In this document: positions 8,330-18,056 of the stretch, piece by piece
Layout of the letters: the number at the start of each line of letters is the position of its first letter
How positions within the stretch are numbered: position 1 is the stretch's first letter
Assembly (NCBI GenBank): GCA_900552265.1
Contig: URZE01000008.1
Coordinates: 1-63,284, forward strand
Reading direction: 5' to 3'
Length of the DNA stretch: 63,284 nucleotides
DNA from: an uncultured Oscillospiraceae bacterium
Lineage (GTDB): Bacteria; Bacillota; Clostridia; Oscillospirales; Acutalibacteraceae
Program-made: the position numbers and the translations under genes
The notes under the pieces: generated by a model
Told to the model about the DNA's origin: nothing
Databases searched by the model: none
What the model saw: the letters and a program-made list of their open reading frames with translations, nothing else

Positions 8330-10573
8330 GTGGCGTCTAAAAAAAGAATAAAAGAAAATTCAAATAAGTCTAATTCTCACGTTAATGGTTTTATATATAA
8401 CGCAGGAGAAGTTGTTGAAGAAAAAATAGTAAACACTTTGGAAAAAAACTATATGCCTTATGCGATGAGCGTAATAATGTCACGTGCTATTCCGGAAATT
8501 GATGGTTTTAAACCATCTCATAGAAAACTTCTTTTTACTATGTACAAGATGGGTTTGCTGGGAAGTAACAGGACAAAATCAGCAAATATAGTAGGTCAAA
8601 CCATGAAGCTTAATCCGCATGGCGACAGTGCTATTTATGATACTATGGTTCGTATGAGTAGGGGATACGAAGCTCTTTTGTATCCTTATGTTGATTCCAA
8701 AGGAAATTTCGGTAAGTTTTATTCACGTGATATGGCGTGTGCTGCTTCAAGATATACAGAAGCCAAACTTGAAAATATTTGCAAAGAACTTTTTAAAGAT
8801 ATAGACAAAGATACAGTTGACTTTGTTCCGAACTATGATAATACTTTGGAAGAGCCCTCGCTGTTACCATGTACATTTCCATCGGTGCTTGTGAATTCCA
8901 ATACAGGTATAGCGGTGGGCATGGCTAGCTCTATTTGTCCTTTTAATCTTAAAGAAGTTTGTGATACGACTATAGCTTATATAAAAAATCGTGAATGTGA
9001 TATTTCCGAAACACTGGTGGCTCCTGATTTTCCGGGTGCAGGGGAAATAATTTACGACAAGGAAAAAATAGAAGCTATTTATAAGACCGGACGAGGCGGG
9101 ATAAAGGTTCGTTCTCGTTATAGATATGATAAAAAATATAATTGTATAGATATAGTAAATATTCCTCCCACAACTACAAGTGAAGTTATAATAGAAAAGA
9201 TAGCAGAGCTTGTTAAAATAGGGAAAATTCGTGAAATTTCCGATATACGTGATGAAACGGGACTTGAAGGATTAAAGATTACAATTGATCTTAAACGAGG
9301 TACAGATCCTGATAAATTAATGGCAAAACTTTTTAAATTAACTCCTCTGGAAGATACATTTTCTTGTAACTTTAATATATTAGTCAGTGGAACGCCGAAA
9401 GTAATGGGTGTTCGTGAGATACTTGAAGAATGGGTGGCATTTAGGGAAGAGTGTATCAAGAGAAGAACATTTTTTGACCTTAATAAAAAGAAAGCTAAGC
9501 TTCATATTTTGAGAGGTTTGGCAAAAATTTTGCTTGATATAGACAAAGCTATTGAGATAATCAGAAAAACTGAAGAAGAGACAAAAGTTGTACCGAATTT
9601 AATGAAAGGTTTTTCTATAGATGAGATTCAGGCTGAAAGTGTAGCCGAAATAAAACTTCGTCATTTAAATAGGGAATATATTTTAAAAAGAACCAATGAA
9701 ACAGATGCACTTGTAAGAGAAATCGAAGAACTGGAATGTATTCTTTCCGATAAAAACAAAATTTATAAAATTATAATTAAAGAACTTAGTGAAGTGTCGA
9801 AACAATATGGTAAACCGAGAAAAAGTCTTTTAATATATCCTGAGGATACGCAGGAATACGATTTTGGAGAAGTAATTCCTGATTATCTGGTGAAGTTTTT
9901 TCTTACGAAAGAAGGATATTTCAAAAAAATTACTCCACAGTCTTTTAAAATGAATTCAGAGCAAAAATTAAAAAGTGATGACGAAATAACTCAAGAAATT
10001 TCCGGAGAGAATCATTCTGATTTATTATTTTTCACAGACAAATGCCAAGTGTACAAAGCGAAAGGCTACACATTTTCCGATACAAAAGCAAGCGCTATGG
10101 GAGAATATATCCCGGCTGTCCTTTCTTTTGATAAAAATGAAAAAGTGGTTTATATGGCCGTTACAAATGACTATTCCGGATTTATGCTGTTTTTCTTTGG
10201 CAGCGGAAAAGTTTCCAAAGTGGAGATGAAGTCATATTTTACAAAAACAAATCGTAAAAAACTCATAAAAGCTTACAGTGATAAAGATAATATCATAGGA
10301 GCGTTTTATGTGACATGTGATCAAGACTTTATTCTTACATCATCTTCGGGTAAAATTTTGATTTTTAATTCGTCTATGGTGAACTTGAAACAAACAAAAA
10401 ATACACAGGGCGTAGCCGTTATGAAGCAAAAAAAAGGTCATAAGCTCATAAAAGCGGAAAAATACAGTTCAGGGACATTTGTTGAAGAAAAAATTTACAG
10501 AGCCAAAAATATTCCTGCGGGAGGTAAAATTCCGTCGAGTGAAGAAACAACTTGCGAACAACTTACTTTGTAA
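8330..10573 (+). CDS. parC: type IIA DNA topoisomerase, cleavage subunit (topoisomerase IV subunit A-like)
   Basis: This 747-residue protein is the GyrA/ParC-type subunit that cuts and rejoins DNA. The active-site tyrosine lies in CAASRYTEAKL (about residue 141), preceded by the winged-helix region with RAIPEIDGFKPSHRKLL and GDSAIYDTMVRMS. The last 230 residues are the beta-pinwheel-like C-terminal domain, shorter and less regular than in GyrA and lacking a clear GyrA box, which supports a ParC assignment. GTG start at 8330 follows AGAGGTGA, 17 bases after the parE stop. It is cotranscribed with parE and possibly deoB. Confidence 0.88.
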   Translation: MASKKRIKENSNKSNSHVNGFIYNAGEVVEEKIVNTLEKNYMPYAMSVIMSRAIPEIDGFKPSHRKLLFTMYKMGLLGSNRTKSANIVGQTMKLNPHGDSAIYDTMVRMSRGYEALLYPYVDSKGNFGKFYSRDMACAASRYTEAKLENICKELFKDIDKDTVDFVPNYDNTLEEPSLLPCTFPSVLVNSNTGIAVGMASSICPFNLKEVCDTTIAYIKNRECDISETLVAPDFPGAGEIIYDKEKIEAIYKTGRGGIKVRSRYRYDKKYNCIDIVNIPPTTTSEVIIEKIAELVKIGKIREISDIRDETGLEGLKITIDLKRGTDPDKLMAKLFKLTPLEDTFSCNFNILVSGTPKVMGVREILEEWVAFREECIKRRTFFDLNKKKAKLHILRGLAKILLDIDKAIEIIRKTEEETKVVPNLMKGFSIDEIQAESVAEIKLRHLNREYILKRTNETDALVREIEELECILSDKNKIYKIIIKELSEVSKQYGKPRKSLLIYPEDTQEYDFGEVIPDYLVKFFLTKEGYFKKITPQSFKMNSEQKLKSDDEITQEISGENHSDLLFFTDKCQVYKAKGYTFSDTKASAMGEYIPAVLSFDKNEKVVYMAVTNDYSGFMLFFFGSGKVSKVEMKSYFTKTNRKKLIKAYSDKDNIIGAFYVTCDQDFILTSSSGKILIFNSSMVNLKQTKNTQGVAVMKQKKGHKLIKAEKYSSGTFVEEKIYRAKNIPAGGKIPSSEETTCEQLTL

Positions 10574-10591
10574 TAGAGGAGATTGTATTTT

Positions 10592-11776
10592 ATGAAAAGA
10601 GTATTTTTAATTGTTCTTGACAGCGTAGGAATAGGAGAAATGCCAGATGCAGCTGATTACGGTGATGTTGGAAGTAATACTGTTAAGGCTTGCTTTTATA
10701 ATAAAAATTTTAGTATGCCCAATATGAAAAAGATGGGTCTTTTCAACATTGACGGAATGGATTATGAAAAATCTGAAAAAAATCCGATTGCTTCATTTGC
10801 TCGAATGAAAGAGGTTTCAAAAGGAAAAGATACCATAATAGGTCATTGGGAAATAGCAGGAATTGAATCAAAAAAACCTTTACCTACTTATCCTAACGGA
10901 TTTCCGAGTAAAGTGATTGATGAGTTTAAACGTAGAACGGGAAGAGATATTCTTTGTAATAAACCTTATTCAGGTACTGAAGTTATAAAGGAATACGGAA
11001 AAGAAAGTGTTGAAACAGGAAAACTTATAGTCTACACTTCTGCGGATAGCGTGTTTCAAATTGCTGCTCATGAAAACGTTGTTCCGATTGAAAAGTTGTA
11101 TGAATATTGTCAAATTGCAAGAGAAATTTTGCAAGGTGATAATGCTGTCGGAAGAGTTATTGCAAGGCCATTTATTGGAGAGTATCCTGATTATACACGT
11201 ACTGCAAATCGACATGATTTTGCCTTAGCTCCTTCTGAAAAAACTATTCTTGATTTTATAAAAGAGAGCGGAAAAGATGTTATTGCGGTTGGCAAAATAA
11301 GTGATATTTTTGCAGGCAACGGCGTAACCGAAAAAATTTTAACCAAAGGTAACGAAGATGGAATAAATAAAACTCTTGAGATAATGGACAGAGATTTTGA
11401 AGGCTTGTGTTTTGTTAATTTGGTTGATTTTGATATGCTTTATGGTCACAGAAATAATGTTGACGGATATGCTGAAGCTTTGTCTTTTTTTGATAAAAGT
11501 CTTGAAAAAATATTAAAAAAACTTCGTGACGATGATATTTTAATTATAACCGCAGATCACGGTTGTGACCCCACAACTCCGTCTACAGATCATTCTCGTG
11601 AATACACTCCGATGATTATTTACGGAAAAAATATAAAAAACGGAATAAATCTTCATACAAGAATCGGATTTTATGATACGGGAGCAACGATTTTGGATTA
11701 CCTCAGAATAGATGAGAAAATCAGAGGAAAATCATTTTTAAAGGAGGTGATAAAAGATGGTAGAAGCGAAACGTAA
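10592..11776 (+). CDS. deoB: phosphopentomutase
   Basis: This 394-residue enzyme interconverts (deoxy)ribose-1-phosphate and (deoxy)ribose-5-phosphate, linking nucleoside phosphorylases to central metabolism. The alkaline-phosphatase-superfamily metal site is visible in LIVLDSVGIGEMPDA at the N-terminus, where the metal Asp is, and in ITADHGCDPTTPSTDHSREYTP near residue 325-346 with its conserved Asp, His and Thr residues. Length is exactly typical. I place the start at ATG 10592 with AGAGGAG ten bases upstream; a TTG nine bases earlier sits on that site. It overlaps the following membrane protein gene by 20 bases. Confidence 0.96.
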   Translation: MKRVFLIVLDSVGIGEMPDAADYGDVGSNTVKACFYNKNFSMPNMKKMGLFNIDGMDYEKSEKNPIASFARMKEVSKGKDTIIGHWEIAGIESKKPLPTYPNGFPSKVIDEFKRRTGRDILCNKPYSGTEVIKEYGKESVETGKLIVYTSADSVFQIAAHENVVPIEKLYEYCQIAREILQGDNAVGRVIARPFIGEYPDYTRTANRHDFALAPSEKTILDFIKESGKDVIAVGKISDIFAGNGVTEKILTKGNEDGINKTLEIMDRDFEGLCFVNLVDFDMLYGHRNNVDGYAEALSFFDKSLEKILKKLRDDDILIITADHGCDPTTPSTDHSREYTPMIIYGKNIKNGINLHTRIGFYDTGATILDYLRIDEKIRGKSFLKEVIKDGRSET

Positions 11777-12407
11777 AGCTGCGATTTTATACATGAAGAA
11801 AGTTATAGTGTGTACTGTCAGTCTTGCTTTGTTAGGAATAGGATGTGGTATAAATATTGTAACTTCCCTCGGAGCCGATCCTATAACTGTTTTTTATGAC
11901 GGCTTGAGCAAAGTTACGGGTTTAAGCGTGGGGTTTACTGCCAGTATTTTAAATGCAATTTTGATAGTTACTGTTTTTTGTATAAAAAGAAAATATATAA
12001 ATATAGGTACAGTTATATATTTATTTATTTTAGGAATTTTTATAGATTTTGGTATATGGTTTTATAATTGTTTAGAAATTCCTCAAACTTTTTTTATAAG
12101 ACTTGTAGTTTCGCTTATAGGATGTTTGATTTGTTTTATCGGTCTGGGAGGGTATATGAACGCAGATGTTGGGATTGATCCTTGGACTGCTTTGGCAATT
12201 ATAGTTAGTGAAAAAACAAACAAATCTTTTAAATTGGTAAAAATTTACTTAGATATAATAACATTAATTTTGGGATGGATTATGGGTGGAACTTTAGGAA
12301 TTATAACAATATTCTGTGCACTTGTGGGAGGTCCTGTCATACAAAAATCTTCGGAACTTCTTGACAAAATACTTAATAAAATGCTAAAATCCAATTATAA
12401 AAAGTAA
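11757..12407 (+). CDS. YczE/YitT-type membrane protein
   Basis: This 216-residue protein has about five hydrophobic helices and the family pattern GCGINIVTSLGADPITVFYDGL near residues 28-48, with a second related repeat NADVGIDPWTALA near 133-145. This matches the YczE/YyaS/YitT family, whose function is not established. The start ATG 11757 lies 6 bases after a perfect AAGGAGGTGA inside deoB, so translation is strong and coupled. Its place within a nucleoside salvage run suggests, but does not prove, a transport role. Confidence 0.8.
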   Translation: MVEAKRKAAILYMKKVIVCTVSLALLGIGCGINIVTSLGADPITVFYDGLSKVTGLSVGFTASILNAILIVTVFCIKRKYINIGTVIYLFILGIFIDFGIWFYNCLEIPQTFFIRLVVSLIGCLICFIGLGGYMNADVGIDPWTALAIIVSEKTNKSFKLVKIYLDIITLILGWIMGGTLGIITIFCALVGGPVIQKSSELLDKILNKMLKSNYKK

Positions 12408-12541
12408 GTTAAGACACGGTAAAAAATGATAATAATTGTGCTTATAAACATTTTTTTAAAAAATGTTAAAAATACCGATATAAATAGCAGAAAATATTAA
12501 AGTAAATAAAAAATATAGTTGTAAGGTGGGTTTATTTCTAA

Positions 12542-13255
12542 ATGTCACACATACCAACTCCGCATATAGGAGCTAATTTAAACGAAATAGCGCAAACCAT
12601 TCTTATGCCAGGAGACCCTTTAAGAGCCAAATTTATTGCCGAAAATTTTTTAACGGATGTAAAGTGTTTTAATAAAGTTAGGAATATGCTTGGATTTACC
12701 GGTACATATAAAGGACAGAAAATTTCCGTTATGGGCGGAGGTATGGGAATGCCTTCCATAGGGATATATTCTTATGAACTTTTTAACTTTTATAATGTTC
12801 AGCGGATTATAAGAATAGGAAGTGCAGGAGCAATAAATTCCAAAGTTAATTTAAAAGATATAGTTATGGCAATGGGAGCTTGTACGGACTCGAACTACGG
12901 AAATCAATACAAGCTTAATGGTGTTTTTGCGCCCATTGCTGATTTTAATCTTTTGAAGAAAGCAGAAAGTTGTGCACAAGAACTGGGAATAAAGGCTTTT
13001 GTGGGAAATATTTATTCAAGCGATGTATTTTACAGTGATGAATCGGTTTTACCTGAGTGGGATAAAATGGGAGTATTAGCAGTTGAGATGGAGGCTGCTG
13101 CATTGTACATGAATGCAGCAAAGTCAGGAAAAGAAGCTCTTTGTATTTTGACTGTTTCAGATTGTCCGCTTAAAGGACTTTCTCTTCCTTCGGAAGAACG
13201 CGAAAAAGGGTTTTGTAATATGGTTAAAATTGCTCTGGAGACTGCGGTTAGATAA
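12542..13255 (+). CDS. deoD: purine-nucleoside phosphorylase, DeoD type
   Basis: This 237-residue enzyme splits purine (deoxy)nucleosides with phosphate into base and (deoxy)ribose-1-phosphate. The phosphate-binding GDPLRAKFIAENFL is at residues 24-37, the signature MGGGMGMPSIGIYSYEL at about 64-80, the RIGSAGAI strand follows, and the ribose-binding VEMEAAALY is near 180. This is the hexameric DeoD branch. ATG start after AAGGTGGG with an 11-base gap. A 134-base gap separates it from the preceding gene; it contains an AT-only palindrome at 12447-12467 but no clear terminator. Confidence 0.96.
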   Translation: MSHIPTPHIGANLNEIAQTILMPGDPLRAKFIAENFLTDVKCFNKVRNMLGFTGTYKGQKISVMGGGMGMPSIGIYSYELFNFYNVQRIIRIGSAGAINSKVNLKDIVMAMGACTDSNYGNQYKLNGVFAPIADFNLLKKAESCAQELGIKAFVGNIYSSDVFYSDESVLPEWDKMGVLAVEMEAAALYMNAAKSGKEALCILTVSDCPLKGLSLPSEEREKGFCNMVKIALETAVR

Positions 13256-13349
13256 CAATATTGTAAACCTATTAAAGGCAATTGCATAAATATTAATAAC
13301 TGGTGATTAGTCGTATTTATTTAAAACAAGCTTCAATTTGGAGGAAATT

Positions 13350-14423
13350 ATGAAAAAAATAATTTCAAAGGTATCGTGGATTGGTTTATCTGTTTTAATA
13401 CTGGCAGGAATATTGTTTTTTGCCGTAAAAACGGGTTGTAAAATTGCAACCGGAGTTGACGATGACAAAAGATTTTTCACTGCAATGATAACCGACGGAG
13501 GCGGTATAAATGATCAATCGTTTCAACAGTCTTCGTGGGAGGGAATGAAAAAGTTTTCTAAAGATACTAATTCTCGTGTTAGTTATGTTGAGTGTCCTCA
13601 AACTTCTGATTTTTTAATTAATATAGATAAACTTGCCGATGAACATACCGATCTTATCTGGGGAATAGGATATAAGCTTGCAGATACAATTGAGTTGGCA
13701 GCAAAAACTAATCCGGAACTTAATTATGCAATAGCTGATTTTTCATTCGGAGACAAAACTCCGGAAAATGTCACAGGAGTGATTTTTAGATCTGAGGAAT
13801 CTTCATTTTTGGTTGGATACATAGCAGCACTTATGACAAAGACGAATTCAGTAGGATTTGTCGGAGGAATTAAGGGTATGGTAATCGATCAGTTTGAATA
13901 TGGTTACAGAGCCGGGGTTGCGTACGGAGCTAAACAGATTGGAAAGAATATAGATGTTAAAGTTCAGTACGCTGAAAGTTTTACTGATTCTGCAAAAGGC
14001 AAAGCTATAGCCATAAAAATGTTTGATGATTGCGATATAATTTTCCATGCAGCCGGTGGGGCAGGAGTGGGAGTAATTGAAGCCTCAAAAGAGACCGGAA
14101 ATTTTGCTATAGGTGTAGATCTGGATCAATCTTATCTTGCTGTCGATAATATTTTGACTTCTGCGATAAAAGATGTAGGAAAAGCAATACAAATAGTCTC
14201 TACTAAAGCTTTAAACGGGGAAAATATAGGCGGCAAAACTTTTTCTTTTGGAATAAAAGAGGGATGTGTTGGGATGCCTGAAAATAATCCAAATATTCCA
14301 AAGAATGTTTATGAAAATTCGATGTTGATAAAAGATAAAATTTCTGAAGCAAAAATAATTCCTCCCGGTACTTTAGAAAGTTACAACAAATTTATGGAAT
14401 CTCTTTCCGATATGAAAATATAA
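13350..14423 (+). CDS. BMP family nucleoside-binding protein (ABC transporter)
   Basis: This 357-residue protein is a basic membrane protein/PnrA-family solute receptor. An N-terminal hydrophobic segment (residues 8-28) is followed by the family opening FTAMITDGGGINDQSFQQSSWEGM, then NYAIADFSF, SFLVGYIAALM and VGFVGG blocks. BMP proteins bind purine nucleosides for NupOPQ-type importers, whose genes follow directly. The start is ATG 13350, six bases after GGAGG. The cysteine after the hydrophobic part is in VKTGC, a poor lipobox because Lys occupies the position that is normally Leu, so lipid anchoring is uncertain and the protein may be held by an uncleaved helix. Confidence 0.92.
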   Translation: MKKIISKVSWIGLSVLILAGILFFAVKTGCKIATGVDDDKRFFTAMITDGGGINDQSFQQSSWEGMKKFSKDTNSRVSYVECPQTSDFLINIDKLADEHTDLIWGIGYKLADTIELAAKTNPELNYAIADFSFGDKTPENVTGVIFRSEESSFLVGYIAALMTKTNSVGFVGGIKGMVIDQFEYGYRAGVAYGAKQIGKNIDVKVQYAESFTDSAKGKAIAIKMFDDCDIIFHAAGGAGVGVIEASKETGNFAIGVDLDQSYLAVDNILTSAIKDVGKAIQIVSTKALNGENIGGKTFSFGIKEGCVGMPENNPNIPKNVYENSMLIKDKISEAKIIPPGTLESYNKFMESLSDMKI

Positions 14424-14454
14424 AAATATTCAGTTTCCTAAAAGGGGGATAACA

Positions 14455-15987
14455 TTGGAGATTAATAAAGATTATGCGGTTCAAATGAGAGGCATAACGA
14501 AATATTTTGGTAGATTTTGTGCGCTTGATTCGGTGGATTTAGATGTAAAAAAAGGTGAAACTCATGCAATTCTCGGTGAAAACGGAGCGGGAAAAAGCAC
14601 GTTGATGAACATTTTATATGGTTTATATGGAGCAGATTCCGGTGAAATTTATTTAAATGGGGCACCGGTTAATATAAAAAATCCAAGCTCTGCGATTTCG
14701 CATGGTATAGGTATGGTTCATCAGCACTTTATGCTTGTTGAAAAGTTTACAGTTCTCCAAAATATAATTTTAGGGAATGAGACTACTGATAAATTTGGGA
14801 TCATAAATATGCGAAAAGCGAAAAAAAAAGTAGTAGAAATAATTAAAAAATATGGAATGAATGTAGATTTAAAAAAACGAGTTAGAAACATTTCTGTAGG
14901 AATGCAACAAAAAGTTGAAATTCTTAAAGCGCTATATAGGGGTGCTGATATTTTAATTTTGGATGAGCCTACAGCAGTATTAACTCCTCAAGAAATAGAT
15001 GAACTTCTTGAAGTTATAGAAAATTTAAAAAAAGACGGCAAAACTATAATTATAATTACTCACAAATTGAAAGAAATAAAAAAATCTTCGAAACAGTGTA
15101 CTATTATACGCAAAGGAAAGTTTATGGGATGCGTTGATGTTCAGTCGGAGAGCGAACAAAGTTTAGCAGAAAAAATGGTAGGAAGGAAAGTAAAATTACT
15201 GGTAGATAAAAGTAAAGCTTGTCCGGGCGAGACTGTGTTTGAAATAGAAAATCTCAGTGTAAGGTGCGAACGTGGAGTTGAAAGAGTAAAAAATTTATCC
15301 ATGTCATTGCGTCGTGGTGAGATATATGGTTTAGCTGGAGTAGATGGAAACGGACAAAAAGAATTGTTAGAGTGTATTATCGGTAAAAAAGTTGCTGAAA
15401 AAGGAAAAATTTTAATTAATAAAAAAGAAATACAAAATACTTCAACTCGAAATATATTGGATAGCAAAATTTCTGTTATTCATGAAGACCGTCACAGATA
15501 TAGCACAATACTTGAGATGTCTGTTGCGGATAATGCTATATTGGAAAAATATAGAAAAGAGCCGTTTCATAATCATGGATTTTTGAATTACGAAGAACGA
15601 GACAAATTTACAGAGCGTCTTATTTCTGACTATGACATAAGACCGGCAGATTGTAAATATAAACGAATACGTGGACTTTCCGGAGGAAATCAGCAAAAAT
15701 TAGTCATTGGAAGAGAAATTGAAAATGATCCCGATTTATTAATAGCAGTACAACCCACTCGTGGATTGGATGTAGGTGCTATAGAATATGTTCATAAAAC
15801 TCTTATAAATCTTCGTGATAAGGGTAAGGCTATACTTTTGATATCGTTAGAATTAGATGAAATTTTGGATGTGTCTGATAAAATAGCAGTTATATATGAT
15901 GGAGCAATAGTAGGAGAGTTTATGCAAGAAGATGCTGATGAACAAAAAATTGGTCTTTTGATGGCGGGAGGTAAAGAAAATGACTAA
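14455..15987 (+). CDS. nucleoside ABC transporter, duplicated ATP-binding subunit (NupO-like)
   Basis: This 510-residue protein has two fused ABC ATPase domains, as in the sugar and nucleoside importer class. Domain 1 has Walker A GENGAGKSTL (about 40-49), signature ISVGMQQKVEI and Walker B LILDEPTAVL. Domain 2 has a degenerate Walker A GVDGNGQKEL, signature LSGGNQQKLVIGREI and LIAVQPTRGLDVGA, where the second-domain Walker B differs from consensus as is usual for the family. TTG start after AAAGGGGG. It ends with an 8-base overlap into the first permease gene. It powers uptake of nucleosides bound by the preceding BMP protein. Confidence 0.93.
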   Translation: MEINKDYAVQMRGITKYFGRFCALDSVDLDVKKGETHAILGENGAGKSTLMNILYGLYGADSGEIYLNGAPVNIKNPSSAISHGIGMVHQHFMLVEKFTVLQNIILGNETTDKFGIINMRKAKKKVVEIIKKYGMNVDLKKRVRNISVGMQQKVEILKALYRGADILILDEPTAVLTPQEIDELLEVIENLKKDGKTIIIITHKLKEIKKSSKQCTIIRKGKFMGCVDVQSESEQSLAEKMVGRKVKLLVDKSKACPGETVFEIENLSVRCERGVERVKNLSMSLRRGEIYGLAGVDGNGQKELLECIIGKKVAEKGKILINKKEIQNTSTRNILDSKISVIHEDRHRYSTILEMSVADNAILEKYRKEPFHNHGFLNYEERDKFTERLISDYDIRPADCKYKRIRGLSGGNQQKLVIGREIENDPDLLIAVQPTRGLDVGAIEYVHKTLINLRDKGKAILLISLELDEILDVSDKIAVIYDGAIVGEFMQEDADEQKIGLLMAGGKEND

Positions 15988-17110
15988 ACGTGTGGCAAAA
16001 TTTTTGAAAACACCGTTTATGTGTACATGTATAGCTGTTTTTTTTGGCTGTGCGGTTGCATGCGGTATATTGCTTGTAACGGGTTTTAGCCCTTCACAAT
16101 CTCTTGCAGTTATGTTTAATGCAATTTTTTCTCGTCCGAAGTTTGTAATTAATGTAATATTGAAAAGTACACCTATAATACTTACGGGTTTAAGCGTAGC
16201 TTTTGCTTTTAAATCGGGACTTTTTAATATTGGTGCCGAGGGACAGTACATAGCTTCAACAATTGCTTCCACAATAGTTGGAATTGTCTTTGATTTTCAT
16301 CCTGTGATACAAATTCCGTTGGTTATTTTGTCAGGTGTTCTGGCGGGAGCTATGGTTGGAGGAATGGTTGGACTTCTTAAATCCAGATTTGGTATTCACG
16401 AAGTTATAACAAGTATAATGCTCAATTGGATTTTTTTGTATTTATGTAATTATGTAGCTAATTCTCAAATGTTTCATAAACCGGAAAGTGATGGAACTTA
16501 TCCTATAAATCATTCAGGATTTACATTACTGTTTTATGATTGGAAATTTTCAGAAGAAGGACGTAATTTTCTCAAAGGAAACCCTGTTCTTAATGATATA
16601 ATTTTAAAAACAGATTTTAATTTAAATTTTTTGATAGCTGTGATTATGTCGATAGTCATGTGGATAGTCATTTATAAAACTCGCAAGGGATATGAATTTA
16701 GGGCGTCAGGGCTTAATCCTGATGCAGCAGAAAATGCAGGAATAAATGTCAATAAAAATATATTTTATACAATGATTATATCAGGAGCTCTTTCAGGTCT
16801 TGCAGGAGCCTTGTCAATTACAGGTACGTCTTCGCATAACATTCATGTGTTATCGATATTTGAGAATTATGGATTTAATGGATTATCTGTAGCCTTGATA
16901 GCAGGAAGTTCGCCGATAGGATGTATTTTTGCAGGACTTATGTTCAGTGGCCTTATTTATGCGGGTCAGTCTCTTCAATTTAAGACAGGAGCCCCGTCAG
17001 AAATAGTCAATATAATGATAGGTGTAATAGTATTTTTTGTTGCACTTGTAAGAATAATACCGGTAATAGTCAATAGATTTCTGGAAAAAGAGGGTAGACA
17101 CAATGCTTAA
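15980..17110 (+). CDS. nucleoside ABC transporter permease (NupP-like)
   Basis: This 376-residue membrane protein belongs to the BPD_transp_2 permease family. The block LTGLSVAFAFKSGLFNIGAE near residues 55-75 and the later GLAGALSITGT and VALIAGSSPIG motifs are characteristic of BMP-linked nucleoside permeases. About nine hydrophobic helices are visible. ATG start lies inside the end of the ATPase gene, and the gene overlaps the next permease by 8 bases. Confidence 0.92.
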   Translation: MTKRVAKFLKTPFMCTCIAVFFGCAVACGILLVTGFSPSQSLAVMFNAIFSRPKFVINVILKSTPIILTGLSVAFAFKSGLFNIGAEGQYIASTIASTIVGIVFDFHPVIQIPLVILSGVLAGAMVGGMVGLLKSRFGIHEVITSIMLNWIFLYLCNYVANSQMFHKPESDGTYPINHSGFTLLFYDWKFSEEGRNFLKGNPVLNDIILKTDFNLNFLIAVIMSIVMWIVIYKTRKGYEFRASGLNPDAAENAGINVNKNIFYTMIISGALSGLAGALSITGTSSHNIHVLSIFENYGFNGLSVALIAGSSPIGCIFAGLMFSGLIYAGQSLQFKTGAPSEIVNIMIGVIVFFVALVRIIPVIVNRFLEKEGRHNA

Positions 17111-18026
17111 CAGTATATTAATTGCCATATCTATAACGTTAATGTATTCTGCACCGTTGGCACTTGCAGCTATTGGTGGGGTTATCTCGGAACGTTCCGG
17201 AATAGTTAATATAGGAATTGAAGGTATGATGAGTGTTGGTGCATTGGCAGGGGCAACTGTGGGATATTTTTCTCATAATGCATGGCTTGGATTGATGTGT
17301 GCAGGATTTGCCGGTGGAGCTTTGGCACTTTTGCATGCTGTAGCTTCTATTACTTTTAGAGCGGATCAAACAGTCTCAGGAATAGCCATTAATCTTATAG
17401 GTCCCGGAATTGCGATGTTTCTTTCCCGTTATTTTTTTGGTGGTGCTACTACTACTCGCCCTGTTCCTACTAAATTACCTAAAATCATCGATCAGCAATA
17501 TCTTCAGGGGACACCGTTTAGTAGCCTTAATATAGATGTAACAGTTGTTATAGCTTTGATGGTAGTTGTTGTAACATGGTTTGTTCTTTATCAAACCAAG
17601 TGGGGACTTAGAATAAGAGCGATGGGGGAGCACCCGGCAGCAGTTGATACACTTGGTGTTTCGGTATATAAGTCTCGTTATTTTTGTGTAGTTCTTTCGG
17701 GAATTTTAGCAGGTTTGGGAGGCGGAACTGTTACATTAGCAATTATTTCTCAGTTTACTCCTACGGCTATAAGCGGTCAGGGATTTATTGCACTTGCAGC
17801 GGTGATATTTGGAAAATGGCGTCCATTTAGCACTTATTTTGCTTGTTTGTTGTTTGGATTTTCTCAAGCACTTGTTATCATATTAGGAGGAGAAAATATA
17901 CACGTACCGTCTACTATTTTGGCAATGATCCCATATGTTCTAACAATTGTGATGCTTATATTGTTTGTAGGACGTTCTTCAGCACCAAAAGCTTCAGGTG
18001 TTCCGTACGAAAAAGGTGCGAGATAA
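17103..18026 (+). CDS. nucleoside ABC transporter permease (NupQ-like)
   Basis: This 307-residue membrane protein is the second permease of the importer. Family blocks are ALAAIGGVISERSGIVNIG near residues 20-38, the ADQTVSGIAINLIGPG segment near 95-110, and ISGQGFIALAAVIFGKWRP near 220-240. It pairs with the preceding permease as a heterodimer. Overlapping starts and stops through ATPase, permease 1 and permease 2 show one translational unit. Confidence 0.92.
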   Translation: MLNSILIAISITLMYSAPLALAAIGGVISERSGIVNIGIEGMMSVGALAGATVGYFSHNAWLGLMCAGFAGGALALLHAVASITFRADQTVSGIAINLIGPGIAMFLSRYFFGGATTTRPVPTKLPKIIDQQYLQGTPFSSLNIDVTVVIALMVVVVTWFVLYQTKWGLRIRAMGEHPAAVDTLGVSVYKSRYFCVVLSGILAGLGGGTVTLAIISQFTPTAISGQGFIALAAVIFGKWRPFSTYFACLLFGFSQALVIILGGENIHVPSTILAMIPYVLTIVMLILFVGRSSAPKASGVPYEKGAR

Positions 18027-18056
18027 TAAATTAATTTTATTGAAGGTGTACATAAA

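Noticed and set aside
12447..12467. AT-only palindrome after the YczE-type gene
   Set aside because: It has almost no G-C pairs, so it would be a very weak terminator; common in such AT-rich DNA.
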